64,000 nucleotides of DNA from an uncultured Opitutia bacterium (GTDB lineage Bacteria > Verrucomicrobiota > Verrucomicrobiia > Opitutales > Opitutaceae): NCBI GenBank assembly GCA_903896015.1, contig CAITWF010000017.1, forward strand, positions 1-64,000. Direction: 5' to 3'. The notes under the pieces were generated by a model, which was given only the letters and a program-made list of their open reading frames with translations, was not told the DNA's origin and did no database searches. A program made the translations under genes and the position numbers. Below are positions 43,889 to 52,432 of this stretch, piece after piece; positions within the stretch are counted from its first letter, which is position 1; each line of letters opens with the position of its first letter.

Positions 43889-45442
43889 ATGAAAGCCCCA
43901 TTGCTCGTCTTGCTCCTTTTGGCCCTGTCCCAAATCGCCTCGGCCCAGCCCACCGTCGAACGCTGGGGCCTCTTCGAAGCCGGCTTCACGGGCCCGAGCA
44001 CAGGCAACCCGTTCACCGACGTCGCGCTCAAGGCGACATTCACGCAGGGCAATGCGTCTCACGACGTGACGGGTTTCTACGACGGCGGCGGGAAATATTT
44101 CGTCCGCTTCATGCCCGAAACGATCGGCGAATGGCGCTTCGTCACGCACAGCAATCGCCCGGAACTTGACGGCAGTTCGGGCACGTTCACCGCAGTCGCA
44201 CCCTCCGCCGCGAACCACGGCCCGGTGAGTGTCGCGCACACGTTTCATTTTGCCTACGCCGACGGCACGCCCTTCCGCCAAGTGGGCACCACCTGCTACG
44301 CGTGGATTCACCAGGGCGACGCGCGCGAGGAGCAGACGCTCAAGACGCTCGCGAGTTCGCCGTTCAACAAACTCCGGATGTGTATTTTCCCGAAATTCTA
44401 CGAGTGGAACAAAAACGATCCCGCTTACTTTCCCTTCGAAGGCACGGCCAATCACTGGGACACCACGCGCTTCAACCCCGAGTTTTTCCACCACCTCGAG
44501 AAACGCCTTGCGCAGCTCCGTGACCTCGGCATCGAGGCCGATCTGATTTTGTTTCATCCCTACGACAAAGGCCACTGGGGCTTCGATCGGATGGACGCGG
44601 CGAGCGACGATCGCTACCTTCGCTACGTCGTCGCGCGGCTCGCGGCGTTTCGCCACGTCTGGTGGTCGATGGCCAACGAGTATGATTTCATGAAGGAGAA
44701 AACCGAGGCCGATTGGGATCGTTTTTTCCACATCGTCCAGTCCTCCGACCCCTACGCGCACCTCCGCTCGATCCACAACGGCTCGAAAATCTACAACCAC
44801 ACGCAGCCTTGGGTCACGCACGTCAGCATCCAGGACGGCGCCGCCGTCGGCGATCCCGAGCGCGCGATGCTGCTGCGCGATGTTTATCGCAAGCCGATTG
44901 TTTACGACGAAGTGAAATACGAGGGCGACATCCCGCAGCGCTGGGGCAAGCTCTCCGCGGACGAAATGGTTTTCCGTTTCTGGAACGGGCTCATCGGCGG
45001 CACCTACGTCGGTCACGGCGAAACCTACGCGAATGCCGACGAAATTCTCTGGTGGTCAAAAGGCGGCGTGCTCAAGGGGCAGAGCCCCGCGCGTCTCGCG
45101 TTTTTGCGGAAGGTCATGGACGAGTCACCGGCCGAGGGCATTGATCCGATCGACAAATGGCAGGACGAAAACACCGCCGGAAAAGCAGGAGAATATTACC
45201 TGATCTATTTCGGCAAGAGCACGCCGAAGGAATGGCCGTTCACGCTCTACAAGGACGCGCTCAAGGACGGCCAGAAATTCCAAGTCGAGATCCTCGACAC
45301 GTGGGCGATGACCGTCACGCCCGTGGGGAGCACCTTCACCACGAAGAAACGCGACAACTATTTCTTCGAGGACGCCGCCAAAAAATCCGTCGCGCTCCCC
45401 GGCAAGCCTTACTTGGCGCTTCGCATACGGCGCGTTCCGTGA
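43889..45442 (+). CDS. Secreted DUF5060/apiosidase-like glycoside hydrolase
   Basis: The 517-residue product has a signal peptide (MKAPLLVLLLLALSQIASA), an N-terminal DUF5060 beta domain (about 22-105: FVRFMPETIGEWRFVTHSN), a TIM-barrel of the DUF4038/apiosidase-like class (about 115-400) and a C-terminal beta domain (DUF5605-like). Candidate catalytic glutamates are Glu264 in WWSMANEYDF (acid/base position) and Glu341 in IVYDEVKYEG (nucleophile position). Characterised relatives release apiose or other side-chain sugars from plant pectin. It lies downstream of the TonB receptor, separated by a terminator, so it has its own promoter. Substrate specificity is inferred only to the level of plant or algal glycans. 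Confidence 0.87.
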   Translation: MKAPLLVLLLLALSQIASAQPTVERWGLFEAGFTGPSTGNPFTDVALKATFTQGNASHDVTGFYDGGGKYFVRFMPETIGEWRFVTHSNRPELDGSSGTFTAVAPSAANHGPVSVAHTFHFAYADGTPFRQVGTTCYAWIHQGDAREEQTLKTLASSPFNKLRMCIFPKFYEWNKNDPAYFPFEGTANHWDTTRFNPEFFHHLEKRLAQLRDLGIEADLILFHPYDKGHWGFDRMDAASDDRYLRYVVARLAAFRHVWWSMANEYDFMKEKTEADWDRFFHIVQSSDPYAHLRSIHNGSKIYNHTQPWVTHVSIQDGAAVGDPERAMLLRDVYRKPIVYDEVKYEGDIPQRWGKLSADEMVFRFWNGLIGGTYVGHGETYANADEILWWSKGGVLKGQSPARLAFLRKVMDESPAEGIDPIDKWQDENTAGKAGEYYLIYFGKSTPKEWPFTLYKDALKDGQKFQVEILDTWAMTVTPVGSTFTTKKRDNYFFEDAAKKSVALPGKPYLALRIRRVP

Positions 45443-45457
45443 ACAGCGCCGAGCCGC

Positions 45458-46312
45458 TTATTTCTCCGCAAACTCCGCCGGGACCGCCGTAATTCGCTGC
45501 ACGGCGACATCGCGGTAAAACACTTCCGCGCCTTCTGTCTGCAAACTGATCTGGCCCGACGCGAGCGGCGCGGGCGCCGGGCCATCGAGTCGCTGCGCGC
45601 CGTGCAACCGCATCACGACCACGCCATTCACGACGTGGATCGAGTCGCCGTTGAAACAGATCAGATCGAGCGTGTTCCACTCGCCCTTTGGCTTCTCCGG
45701 ATCGCCGAGCTTCACGCAGCGGTTCCCGATCGGCGCCTTCTGCACGAAGAGCACCGGCGCGCCCTTCGGCTCGAAGAGCCAGAGCCGGCCTTCCTGTCGC
45801 GCGTTCACAATGATCTGCGCGCCGAGCGCGTAGAGATCTCCCATGTCGTGTTCCTGAATTTGAAATTCGATCGAGCGTGGCCACGTCTCATGATCGAAGC
45901 CACCCTCGCTGTGCACGAAATAAAGCAGCCCGCAGTCACGCGGCGCGTTGAGCTTCGAGCCCCATTTCTTTTCGCCCCACTTGATCTGCACGCGGACGTG
46001 ACAGTTGCCGAACGATTCGTTGGTCGTCATCACCCCGAAACCCTGCCCCGTGATGTAAATTGCCGGCCCGCCATCGACCTCCTTCACGTTGAAAACATGC
46101 AGCGGATCCCGGTTTTTTCCGATTACCTCAAGGTATTTTCCATTCGCGTCGCGCTTCAGGCCCGGCACGTCCCACGACTGATCGGGTCGCGTGAGAAACG
46201 TCGTCCAGCCGTCGAAATCTTTTCCGTTGAAGAGCGGCCGCCACGGTTCGTCCGCCCGCAAGCCGATCGAACAAAGCAACGCACAGCCGAGTAGACACGT
46301 GGGGTAACGCAT
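45458..46312 (-). CDS. Secreted DUF1080 protein, second of a tandem pair
   Basis: The ATG at 46312 gives 284 residues: signal peptide (MRYPTCLLGCALLCSIGLRA), then DUF1080 with PLFNGKDFDGW, FGNCHVRVQIKWGEKKW, DCGLLYFVHSE, PRSIEFQIQEHDMGDLYALG, KGEWNTLDLICF and a C-terminal EGAEVFYRDVAVQRITAVPAEFAEK. It is the minus-strand neighbour of the next DUF1080 gene and shares its C-terminal sequence almost exactly (AVPAEFAEK). It converges on the glycoside hydrolase gene with 15 bases between the stops. Confidence 0.88.
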   Translation of the reverse strand: MRYPTCLLGCALLCSIGLRADEPWRPLFNGKDFDGWTTFLTRPDQSWDVPGLKRDANGKYLEVIGKNRDPLHVFNVKEVDGGPAIYITGQGFGVMTTNESFGNCHVRVQIKWGEKKWGSKLNAPRDCGLLYFVHSEGGFDHETWPRSIEFQIQEHDMGDLYALGAQIIVNARQEGRLWLFEPKGAPVLFVQKAPIGNRCVKLGDPEKPKGEWNTLDLICFNGDSIHVVNGVVVMRLHGAQRLDGPAPAPLASGQISLQTEGAEVFYRDVAVQRITAVPAEFAEK

Positions 46313-46390
46313 AATGCCGCGCACGCTGTTCCGCGCGCAGTGCCGGCTCAAAACCTTCGTTGCCGGTCAGTCCGCCGTCGGCGCCGCGTT

Positions 46391-47272
46391 TCACTTCTCG
46401 GCAAACTCCGCCGGCACGGCCGTAATCGATCGAATCTCGACCGCACGGTAGAACACTTCCGCGCCTTCCGACTGCAAGATGATCGGACCGGAAGTCACCG
46501 GCTGAGGCGTCGGGGTGTCGATGCGCAGCGGTTGGTGCAGGCGCATGACGACCACGCCGTTGACGATGTGGATGCTGTCTTCGCCGAGGCAGACGAGTTC
46601 GACGGTGTTCCACTCACCGGACGGCTTTTCAGCATCGGGCTGCTTCACACAACGGCCGTCCTGACCCGGCACCTGGGCGAACACGTTCCACGCCCCTGCC
46701 GGATCGTAGTCGTAGAGCGGTCGCACCGTCGCGGTTCCCGTGCCAAGGCGGAGATGCGAACGCACAAGAATAATTTCACCGATCGCGTAGAGATCGCCGA
46801 CGTCGTGCTCCTGGATTTGCAGCTCGGTCGAGCGCGCCCAGGTGCGCCCCTCGGCACCTGGCGCAGCGTGCACGTGATAGAGGAGTCCACTGTCGCGCGC
46901 GGTCGTCGCGCCATCGCGCGGCGGCCACTTCCTCTGACCCCATTTGAATTGGAGGCGCAGGTGATAGTTTTGAAACGACGCCAGCGATCGCAGTTCGCCA
47001 AACACCTGTCCCGAAATGCGAATCGCCGGCTGGCCGTCGATGTTCGGTGCGACGGTGAAAACCCCCAGCGGATCGCGCGCGCCAATCGGCTGCGTGTAGT
47101 TCCCTCTTTCGTCCTTCGCAAGTGAGTCCACGACGACACTCGCGTGCGGCTTGCTGATCCACACGGACCAGCCGGAAAGATCTTTGCCATTCCAGAGCGG
47201 TTTCCAGTCGTCGGCGCGCAGCACGGCGCATAGGAGAAACGCCACCGTCAGCAATAATGTTCGGGGTTGCAT
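46391..47272 (-). CDS. Secreted DUF1080 protein, first of a tandem pair
   Basis: The ATG at 47272 gives 293 residues: signal peptide (MQPRTLLLTVAFLLCAVLRA), then DUF1080 with PLWNGKDLSGW, FQNYHLRLQFKWGQRKW, DSGLLYHVHAAPG, QIQEHDVGDLYAIG, GEWNTVELVCLGED and an ending ITAVPAEFAEK. The QIQEHDxGDLYAxG segment is common to both members of the pair. Divergent from the membrane/TPR gene, with 95 bases between starts. The pair likely handles related substrates. Confidence 0.88.
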   Translation of the reverse strand: MQPRTLLLTVAFLLCAVLRADDWKPLWNGKDLSGWSVWISKPHASVVVDSLAKDERGNYTQPIGARDPLGVFTVAPNIDGQPAIRISGQVFGELRSLASFQNYHLRLQFKWGQRKWPPRDGATTARDSGLLYHVHAAPGAEGRTWARSTELQIQEHDVGDLYAIGEIILVRSHLRLGTGTATVRPLYDYDPAGAWNVFAQVPGQDGRCVKQPDAEKPSGEWNTVELVCLGEDSIHIVNGVVVMRLHQPLRIDTPTPQPVTSGPIILQSEGAEVFYRAVEIRSITAVPAEFAEK

Positions 47273-47367
47273 GACGCCATCACGCTGCCGTCGACGCCCG
47301 GAAACGCGAGTCGGAACCGGGTGCGAAAAACATTTCCCCCACGCTGCGCCGCGTTTGAATTGCCACC

Positions 47368-49281
47368 GTGGATTCCCCAGCTCCATCGCAATTATCCGCC
47401 TCGCGCTGGCCGGTGATCGGCGCGCTCGTGCTCATCGTCGCTGGGTTCGCGGCCTACTCGAACACGTTTTCCGTCCCGTTCGTGCTCGATGACACCGTCT
47501 CGATCGTCGACAACGAATCGATCCGATCGCTGTCGGCAATCGGACGGGTCTGGTCGCCACCAGAGGATGCCGGCGTTGGCGGTCGGCCGCTCGCGAATTT
47601 TTCCTTCGCGCTGAACTACGCGATCGGCGGGACAGACGTGCGCGGCTATCATGTCGTGAATCTCGCGATTCATCTCGCGGCAGCGCTGGTATTGTTCGGT
47701 CTCGTGCGGCGCGCGCTCGCCGCCGCGGTGCTCGCGCCACAGTTTCGTGAAGAACTGCGCGCGCCGCTCGGGTTGGCGATCGCGCTTTTGTGGCTGCTGC
47801 ATCCGCTACAGACCGAGGCAGTCACCTACGTTTCGCAGCGCACCGAATCGCTTATGGCGTTTTTCTATCTGCTCACGCTCTACGCGTTCGTGCGGCTCGC
47901 GGAAACTTCGTCGCGCGCCTGGTGGGCGACCGCAGTGGGCGCATGCGCCTGCGGCATGGCGACCAAAGAAGTCATGGTGACGGCACCGTTGATCGTGCTG
48001 CTAGTCGATCGAACGCTGATCGGCGGGAATTTTCGCGCGGCGTGGCAACGGCGCCGCTGGTTCTATCTCACCCTCGCGTCGACGTGGCTCGTGCTGGTGC
48101 TTCACCTCTCGGGCATCACCCAGCGCGGCGTCACCTACGCAACGGTTACGTGGTGGCAATACGGCCTGACCGAGTGCACTGCCCTGCAGACTTATTTGCG
48201 CCTCGCGTTTTCGCCCACACCACTGGTTTTCGACTACGGCGCCGAGTTTCCAACCTCGCTGGCCGGCACGGTGCTCCCCGCGGCGACGATTCTCGCGCTG
48301 CTCGCGGGCACGGTGCTCGCACTGCGTTTTCGCCCGCAGCTCGGCTTGGCCGGAGCGTGGTTTTTCGTGCTCCTCGCGCCGACGTCGAGCATAATTCCGA
48401 TCGCCGGGCAACCGATCGCGGAGCACCGGATGTATCTGCCGCTCGCGGGACTGATCTGCGTGGTCGCACTACCGGCGACGGCGCGTTTTGGACGCAATGC
48501 CCTCGTCGTGCTCGTCGCACTCGCCGTGCTGTGTGGAGTGATCACGCATCAACGAAATCTCGACTACGGCAGCGTCGACGGTCTCTGGCGCGACACGATC
48601 GCGAAACGACCCGACAATGCTCGCGCCCACGCCACACTCGGTGCAGCGCTGCTGCGCCAGAGCCGGCTGCCCGCGGCCATCGCCGAATTCGAAATCTCGC
48701 TCACGCTCCAGCCCAACGACGCCAAGACGCACAACAACCTTGCGGCTGCGCTGCAGGACGCCGGCCGTCCGGCGGACGCCCTCGCCCACTATCGGGCGTC
48801 GGTGCGGCTTGAGCCAGCCTCCTCCAGCACCTACTACAATTTAGGCAATGCGCTCCTCGAACTAGGCCGCACGACCGAGGCGATCACGGCGCTGGATCGG
48901 GCGGTCGCCCTCCGGCCGACCCTCGCCGTCGCCCACGCGGCGCTCGCCAACGCCTTGGTCAGCACCGACCGCGCGGCTGATGCCATCGCGCACTACACCG
49001 AAGCCCTGAGCCTCGACCCGACGCTCGCGCCTGCGCATTTCGCGCTTGGCAATCTGCTCGCCAGCGCGGGTCGCTTTGCCGAGGCGCTCCCGCACTACGA
49101 GGCGACGCTCGAAACCTATCCCAACGTGCCGGAGGCCCAGTGCAATTTCGCCACCGCGCTCGCGATGACGAGCCACGTCGCCGAGGCGATCGCGCACTAC
49201 GAGATCGCGTTGCGGCTCAAGCCGGATTTTTCCGCGGCCCGCGAAAATCTTGCGCGTCTGCGCAGCCCTGCCCCGCCATGA
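47368..49281 (+). CDS. TMTC-like polytopic membrane protein with C-terminal TPR repeats
   Basis: The GTG start gives 637 residues. The first 410 or so form many membrane helices with features of the GT-C/TMTC-like superfamily: an acidic loop (VPFVLDDTVSIVDN), GRPLANFSFALNY, HPLQTEAVTYVSQRTESL and AEHRMYLPLAGL. The last 220 hold about six TPR repeats (RAHATLGAALLRQSRLPAAIAEFEI and similar). Eukaryotic TMTC proteins are O-mannosyltransferases of this layout; bacterial relatives are mostly uncharacterised. A protein glycosylation role is inferred. It converges on the coiled-coil protein gene, with 10 bases between. Confidence 0.8.
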   Translation: MDSPAPSQLSASRWPVIGALVLIVAGFAAYSNTFSVPFVLDDTVSIVDNESIRSLSAIGRVWSPPEDAGVGGRPLANFSFALNYAIGGTDVRGYHVVNLAIHLAAALVLFGLVRRALAAAVLAPQFREELRAPLGLAIALLWLLHPLQTEAVTYVSQRTESLMAFFYLLTLYAFVRLAETSSRAWWATAVGACACGMATKEVMVTAPLIVLLVDRTLIGGNFRAAWQRRRWFYLTLASTWLVLVLHLSGITQRGVTYATVTWWQYGLTECTALQTYLRLAFSPTPLVFDYGAEFPTSLAGTVLPAATILALLAGTVLALRFRPQLGLAGAWFFVLLAPTSSIIPIAGQPIAEHRMYLPLAGLICVVALPATARFGRNALVVLVALAVLCGVITHQRNLDYGSVDGLWRDTIAKRPDNARAHATLGAALLRQSRLPAAIAEFEISLTLQPNDAKTHNNLAAALQDAGRPADALAHYRASVRLEPASSSTYYNLGNALLELGRTTEAITALDRAVALRPTLAVAHAALANALVSTDRAADAIAHYTEALSLDPTLAPAHFALGNLLASAGRFAEALPHYEATLETYPNVPEAQCNFATALAMTSHVAEAIAHYEIALRLKPDFSAARENLARLRSPAPP

Positions 49282-49291
49282 CGGGCGCGCA

Positions 49292-50704
49292 TCACTGAAG
49301 CTTCGGCGGCAGGGCGAGCACGCGCGCACCGAGGCCGTCGAGCAGCGCGCCGGTTTGCTGCCCGAGCACGTCGTCGCCGGTGCGGATCGTTTTGGCGGGC
49401 GTGAAATCTTTCAGCAGCGCGCAATAGTCGCTGTTAACCATGATACCGAGCAGTTCGCCGGTCTTCGCGAAGACCAAGTCACCGCGTGAAGGCGCGAAAT
49501 CGCCGAAGAGTCGCTTGAAAAAACGGTTGTCGACGCGCACGAAATTCGGTTCGGAGGCGTCGAGCTTGAAGCCGACTTCGCCGTAGCCCTTGCCCCCGCC
49601 GTTGACGAGCACCGCCTCGGGAAACTTGAACGGCTCTGTCGCGAGCGGATAGACTTTCGCACCAAGTGCCGCCGCCTGCGAAGCATCGATCGGAATCACC
49701 GCGATGCGCGGGTCGTGGGCGAGGAATTGGAGCGTGCCCGCCGCACTGCGGTAGCCGGGCGGATGCGAGAACTCGATCGAGAATTTCTCCCAGTTGTCGC
49801 CAATTTCGTTGTAGGAAAAGATCGTGTCGGCCACGTGCAGGAGCGCGTAAATCTGGCGGCCGTCGGTGACGAGCACGGTGCGCGCTTCCTTCGTGCGGTT
49901 GACGGGACCGAGCAGGCCTTTCCGCGTCGCGGAGAAATTCGTCGTCACGCGGTTCGCGAGAAACTCGTTGAAGAGCACGTTCGCGTTGATCGGGCGGTTG
50001 TCGCGGATTTCCTTCGTGAGTTCGCCAGATTTCTCGGCGAGCTGGCCGACGCCCTGCGCGAGCTGCGTCGCGGTCTCCTGCACTTTTGCTTTCTCCTGGC
50101 GCTCCGTCTCGACCTGCACCTTGAGGGTGTCGGCGGTTTCCCGAAGGCTTTTCTTTTCCTGCTCAGAGACGACGACCGCGAGAGTGAGGCCCTGAATCTG
50201 TTTCAACGCATCCGCTTGCTTCTGCTCAAGCGTGGCGAGCGCTTGTTTTTGTCGCTCGGCTTCCGACTGCTTGTCGGCGAGGTCGCGCTGGAGTTGCGCG
50301 AGCTGCTCCTTGGTGAGCGTCGCCTCCTGCGTGGCCGAGCTGAGCTTTTTGCTAAGATCGGCGAGGGTGCGCTGCGAGGTGTTGAGCGAAACGGCGAGCG
50401 TGTTCTTCTCGGCGGCGAGCGCGTTTTTCTCCGTTTGCGCCGCAGCAAGGGTTTGCTCGCGCGCAGCAAGCGCGGCGTCCGTTGTGGAAAGTTTTTCAAC
50501 AAGCTGCTGGCGTTGCGCGGACTCATCGGCAAGCGACTGCCGCATCACCTCGACCAAATCCTGATCCTTGGTGACGGCGTTGGCGGCGAGCTCGGGGACG
50601 GGCGCCTGCACGGCACGCGAGGGCTCCGCCTTCTCCCAGCGCGTGAGCGCAAGGAGATTAAGCAGGAGAAAATCGCAGAGAATGAGGAGGAGCGTCTTAT
50701 TCAT
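49292..50704 (-). CDS. Single-TM coiled-coil protein with MotB/TolR-like helix and trypsin-like C-terminal domain
   Basis: The 470-residue protein has one N-terminal membrane helix, MNKTLLLILCDFLLLNLLAL, with a buried Asp11 as in MotB/TolR/ExbD helices. A long coiled coil follows (about 48-235, many Gln/Lys/Glu heptads). The C-terminal domain (about 255-440) is beta-rich with GDLVFAKTGELLGIMVNSD, reminiscent of a trypsin-like fold but without an evident Ser-His-Asp triad. Its gene follows a polytopic membrane protein gene by 4 bases. By analogy the pair could be a proton-driven stator with an extracytoplasmic arm. This is inference; the family name is not known to me. Confidence 0.8.
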   Translation of the reverse strand: MNKTLLLILCDFLLLNLLALTRWEKAEPSRAVQAPVPELAANAVTKDQDLVEVMRQSLADESAQRQQLVEKLSTTDAALAAREQTLAAAQTEKNALAAEKNTLAVSLNTSQRTLADLSKKLSSATQEATLTKEQLAQLQRDLADKQSEAERQKQALATLEQKQADALKQIQGLTLAVVVSEQEKKSLRETADTLKVQVETERQEKAKVQETATQLAQGVGQLAEKSGELTKEIRDNRPINANVLFNEFLANRVTTNFSATRKGLLGPVNRTKEARTVLVTDGRQIYALLHVADTIFSYNEIGDNWEKFSIEFSHPPGYRSAAGTLQFLAHDPRIAVIPIDASQAAALGAKVYPLATEPFKFPEAVLVNGGGKGYGEVGFKLDASEPNFVRVDNRFFKRLFGDFAPSRGDLVFAKTGELLGIMVNSDYCALLKDFTPAKTIRTGDDVLGQQTGALLDGLGARVLALPPKLQ

Positions 50705-50708
50705 GGCG

Positions 50709-52382
50709 TCACGCCACCTTCGCCTCGGCCTGTGCCTCCATGATGAGCTGGCGTTTGTAGTCGCGCACGTGACGGATTTTCACGAGCGCCACACACAGGA
50801 TGCCGAAGAGGTTCGAGGCGTAGGCGGCCAAGAGGTTCGGCTCGATCACGCGAAGGACCTGCAGCACGAGCGCCGTCGCGGTGCCGGCGATGCCAACATA
50901 GAGGCCACCGTCGAAGAGGTTCTCCTCGTTCTCCATGAGCCTCAGCTTCACGAGTGGCGGCACCGACTGGTGCGAAATCTCGCGAATTTTCACGAGGCAG
51001 ATGAGATACATCGCGACCTGCAGCGAGGCAAAGAGGCCGATGGAAAGGAGCGTGGACGTGTCCATGATCATGGTGGGTTGAGATTTTTCGGGTGATGAAA
51101 TTTCGGAGGAGGCAACGAGCACCGGTAGGCGCAGGTGGAGCTGAAACTCGGACGGCGGCGCGGCCCGCAACAAGAAAGGCTCCGTCGCCACGACGAGCAT
51201 CCCCGCCGCCACGATCGACAGCGCGCCGGTGCGCAGATGCGTGAGCGCTGGCAGCGGCAGCATCCGTTCAAAGGGCCCGACGATCGCGCGATCGAGTCCG
51301 CGCAGCACGAGCCAGACCGCGAGCGCGTAGCCGAGATATTTGAACGCAAGCGTCAACTGCTGGTGCAGGAGCGCGAACGACGCCATCGCGGTGAGCGCCT
51401 CGCTGGCGCCGCGATTCACTGGCACCTGGCGCGTGAGCAACTGTTTCACCGCGCCCTGCCCGTCCGCAAGCGCAAGCTGTAGATCGGCGAGGCCGTTTTT
51501 ACCAAATTGGATCAGATAACTCGCCACATGATCGGCGGAGTCGGAAAACAGCGCCGCCGAATAAATAATCGGTAACTGATCGGGCGTCACGCGCGCGAGG
51601 TGGGCAAATTCACCAACCGTCTTCGCGCTGTCGGTGCGCTTGAGGAGTTCGCTGAGCTGCGTCCAGTCGAGCCGCCGGCCTAGCGAGAGCAGATCTATGA
51701 AGAAGGGTTCGAGTTCGCCGAGTTCTTTTTTCTCCAGCGCGGCCTCAGCGAGCGCACGGAGTTCACGTTGGAGTGACGGCGAGAAACGCTCGCCCTGGTA
51801 AAGCAGCGCGCTCAATGCGATGAGCGCGTCGAGCGGCTGGCCACCGGCGCGGGCCGCGGGCACGAAGCGCCCTGTCGTGGTGAGGTCGCGCAGCTTCAGG
51901 AGCGACTGCACGCCGAGAGATCCGGAATTGGCGAGCGAGGCGCGGAGTTTTTCACGCGCTTTTTCCGGCAGCAGAAACGTCAGCACCGGCGTGCTCACGC
52001 GCCGGCCCGAGTCGGCGCGCAGGTTGAAGAGCGGATCGAGAAAAGGATCCCAGCCGCCCCAGGCGACGAGCGCGGGCTGCTTCGCCGCATAACCCTCAAT
52101 CGCGCCCGCCAGTGCGGGCGCCCGCGGATCATCGATCGTGCGCGCGGCCGTCAGCACCAGCGCGGCGGGCCCAATCTTTTCCAAGTCGACGAGATCGCGG
52201 CCGAAGGCGCCGAGTGTCGGGGTGTCGGCACCCGCCGCGCGGAGGAGCGCGGGATTGGTCGATTTCAGGTTCGCCGGCACCGACCACGCAAGAAACGCCA
52301 CGATCAATCCCGCAAGGACCAGCGAAAGCGCGGCGAGCGGCGAACGGGAGACGGCGGCGGGAGCGCTCATCGAGTTGGACAT
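50709..52382 (-). CDS. Polytopic membrane protein with MotA/TolQ-like C-terminal helices
   Basis: The 557-residue protein has TM1 (about 16-36), a helical soluble region (40-335) and about five further helices (344-362, 385-405, 445-465, 490-510, 516-536). The last two, FDGGLYVGIAGTATALVLQVL and LLAAYASNLFGILCVALVKI, resemble TM3-TM4 of MotA/TolQ/ExbB/ZorA proteins (GxxGT and a small-residue-rich AYxSNLFGI helix), followed by a basic cytoplasmic tail. It is the first gene of the pair, as motA is before motB. The ATG at 52382 is 50 bases from the divergent def start; ATG 52370 is an alternative start. Confidence 0.8.
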   Translation of the reverse strand: MSNSMSAPAAVSRSPLAALSLVLAGLIVAFLAWSVPANLKSTNPALLRAAGADTPTLGAFGRDLVDLEKIGPAALVLTAARTIDDPRAPALAGAIEGYAAKQPALVAWGGWDPFLDPLFNLRADSGRRVSTPVLTFLLPEKAREKLRASLANSGSLGVQSLLKLRDLTTTGRFVPAARAGGQPLDALIALSALLYQGERFSPSLQRELRALAEAALEKKELGELEPFFIDLLSLGRRLDWTQLSELLKRTDSAKTVGEFAHLARVTPDQLPIIYSAALFSDSADHVASYLIQFGKNGLADLQLALADGQGAVKQLLTRQVPVNRGASEALTAMASFALLHQQLTLAFKYLGYALAVWLVLRGLDRAIVGPFERMLPLPALTHLRTGALSIVAAGMLVVATEPFLLRAAPPSEFQLHLRLPVLVASSEISSPEKSQPTMIMDTSTLLSIGLFASLQVAMYLICLVKIREISHQSVPPLVKLRLMENEENLFDGGLYVGIAGTATALVLQVLRVIEPNLLAAYASNLFGILCVALVKIRHVRDYKRQLIMEAQAEAKVA

Positions 52383-52432
52383 TATGTTTGCGGGCGCGCG
52401 GATGCAAACCCACGCTTACCACCCTTCGACCG

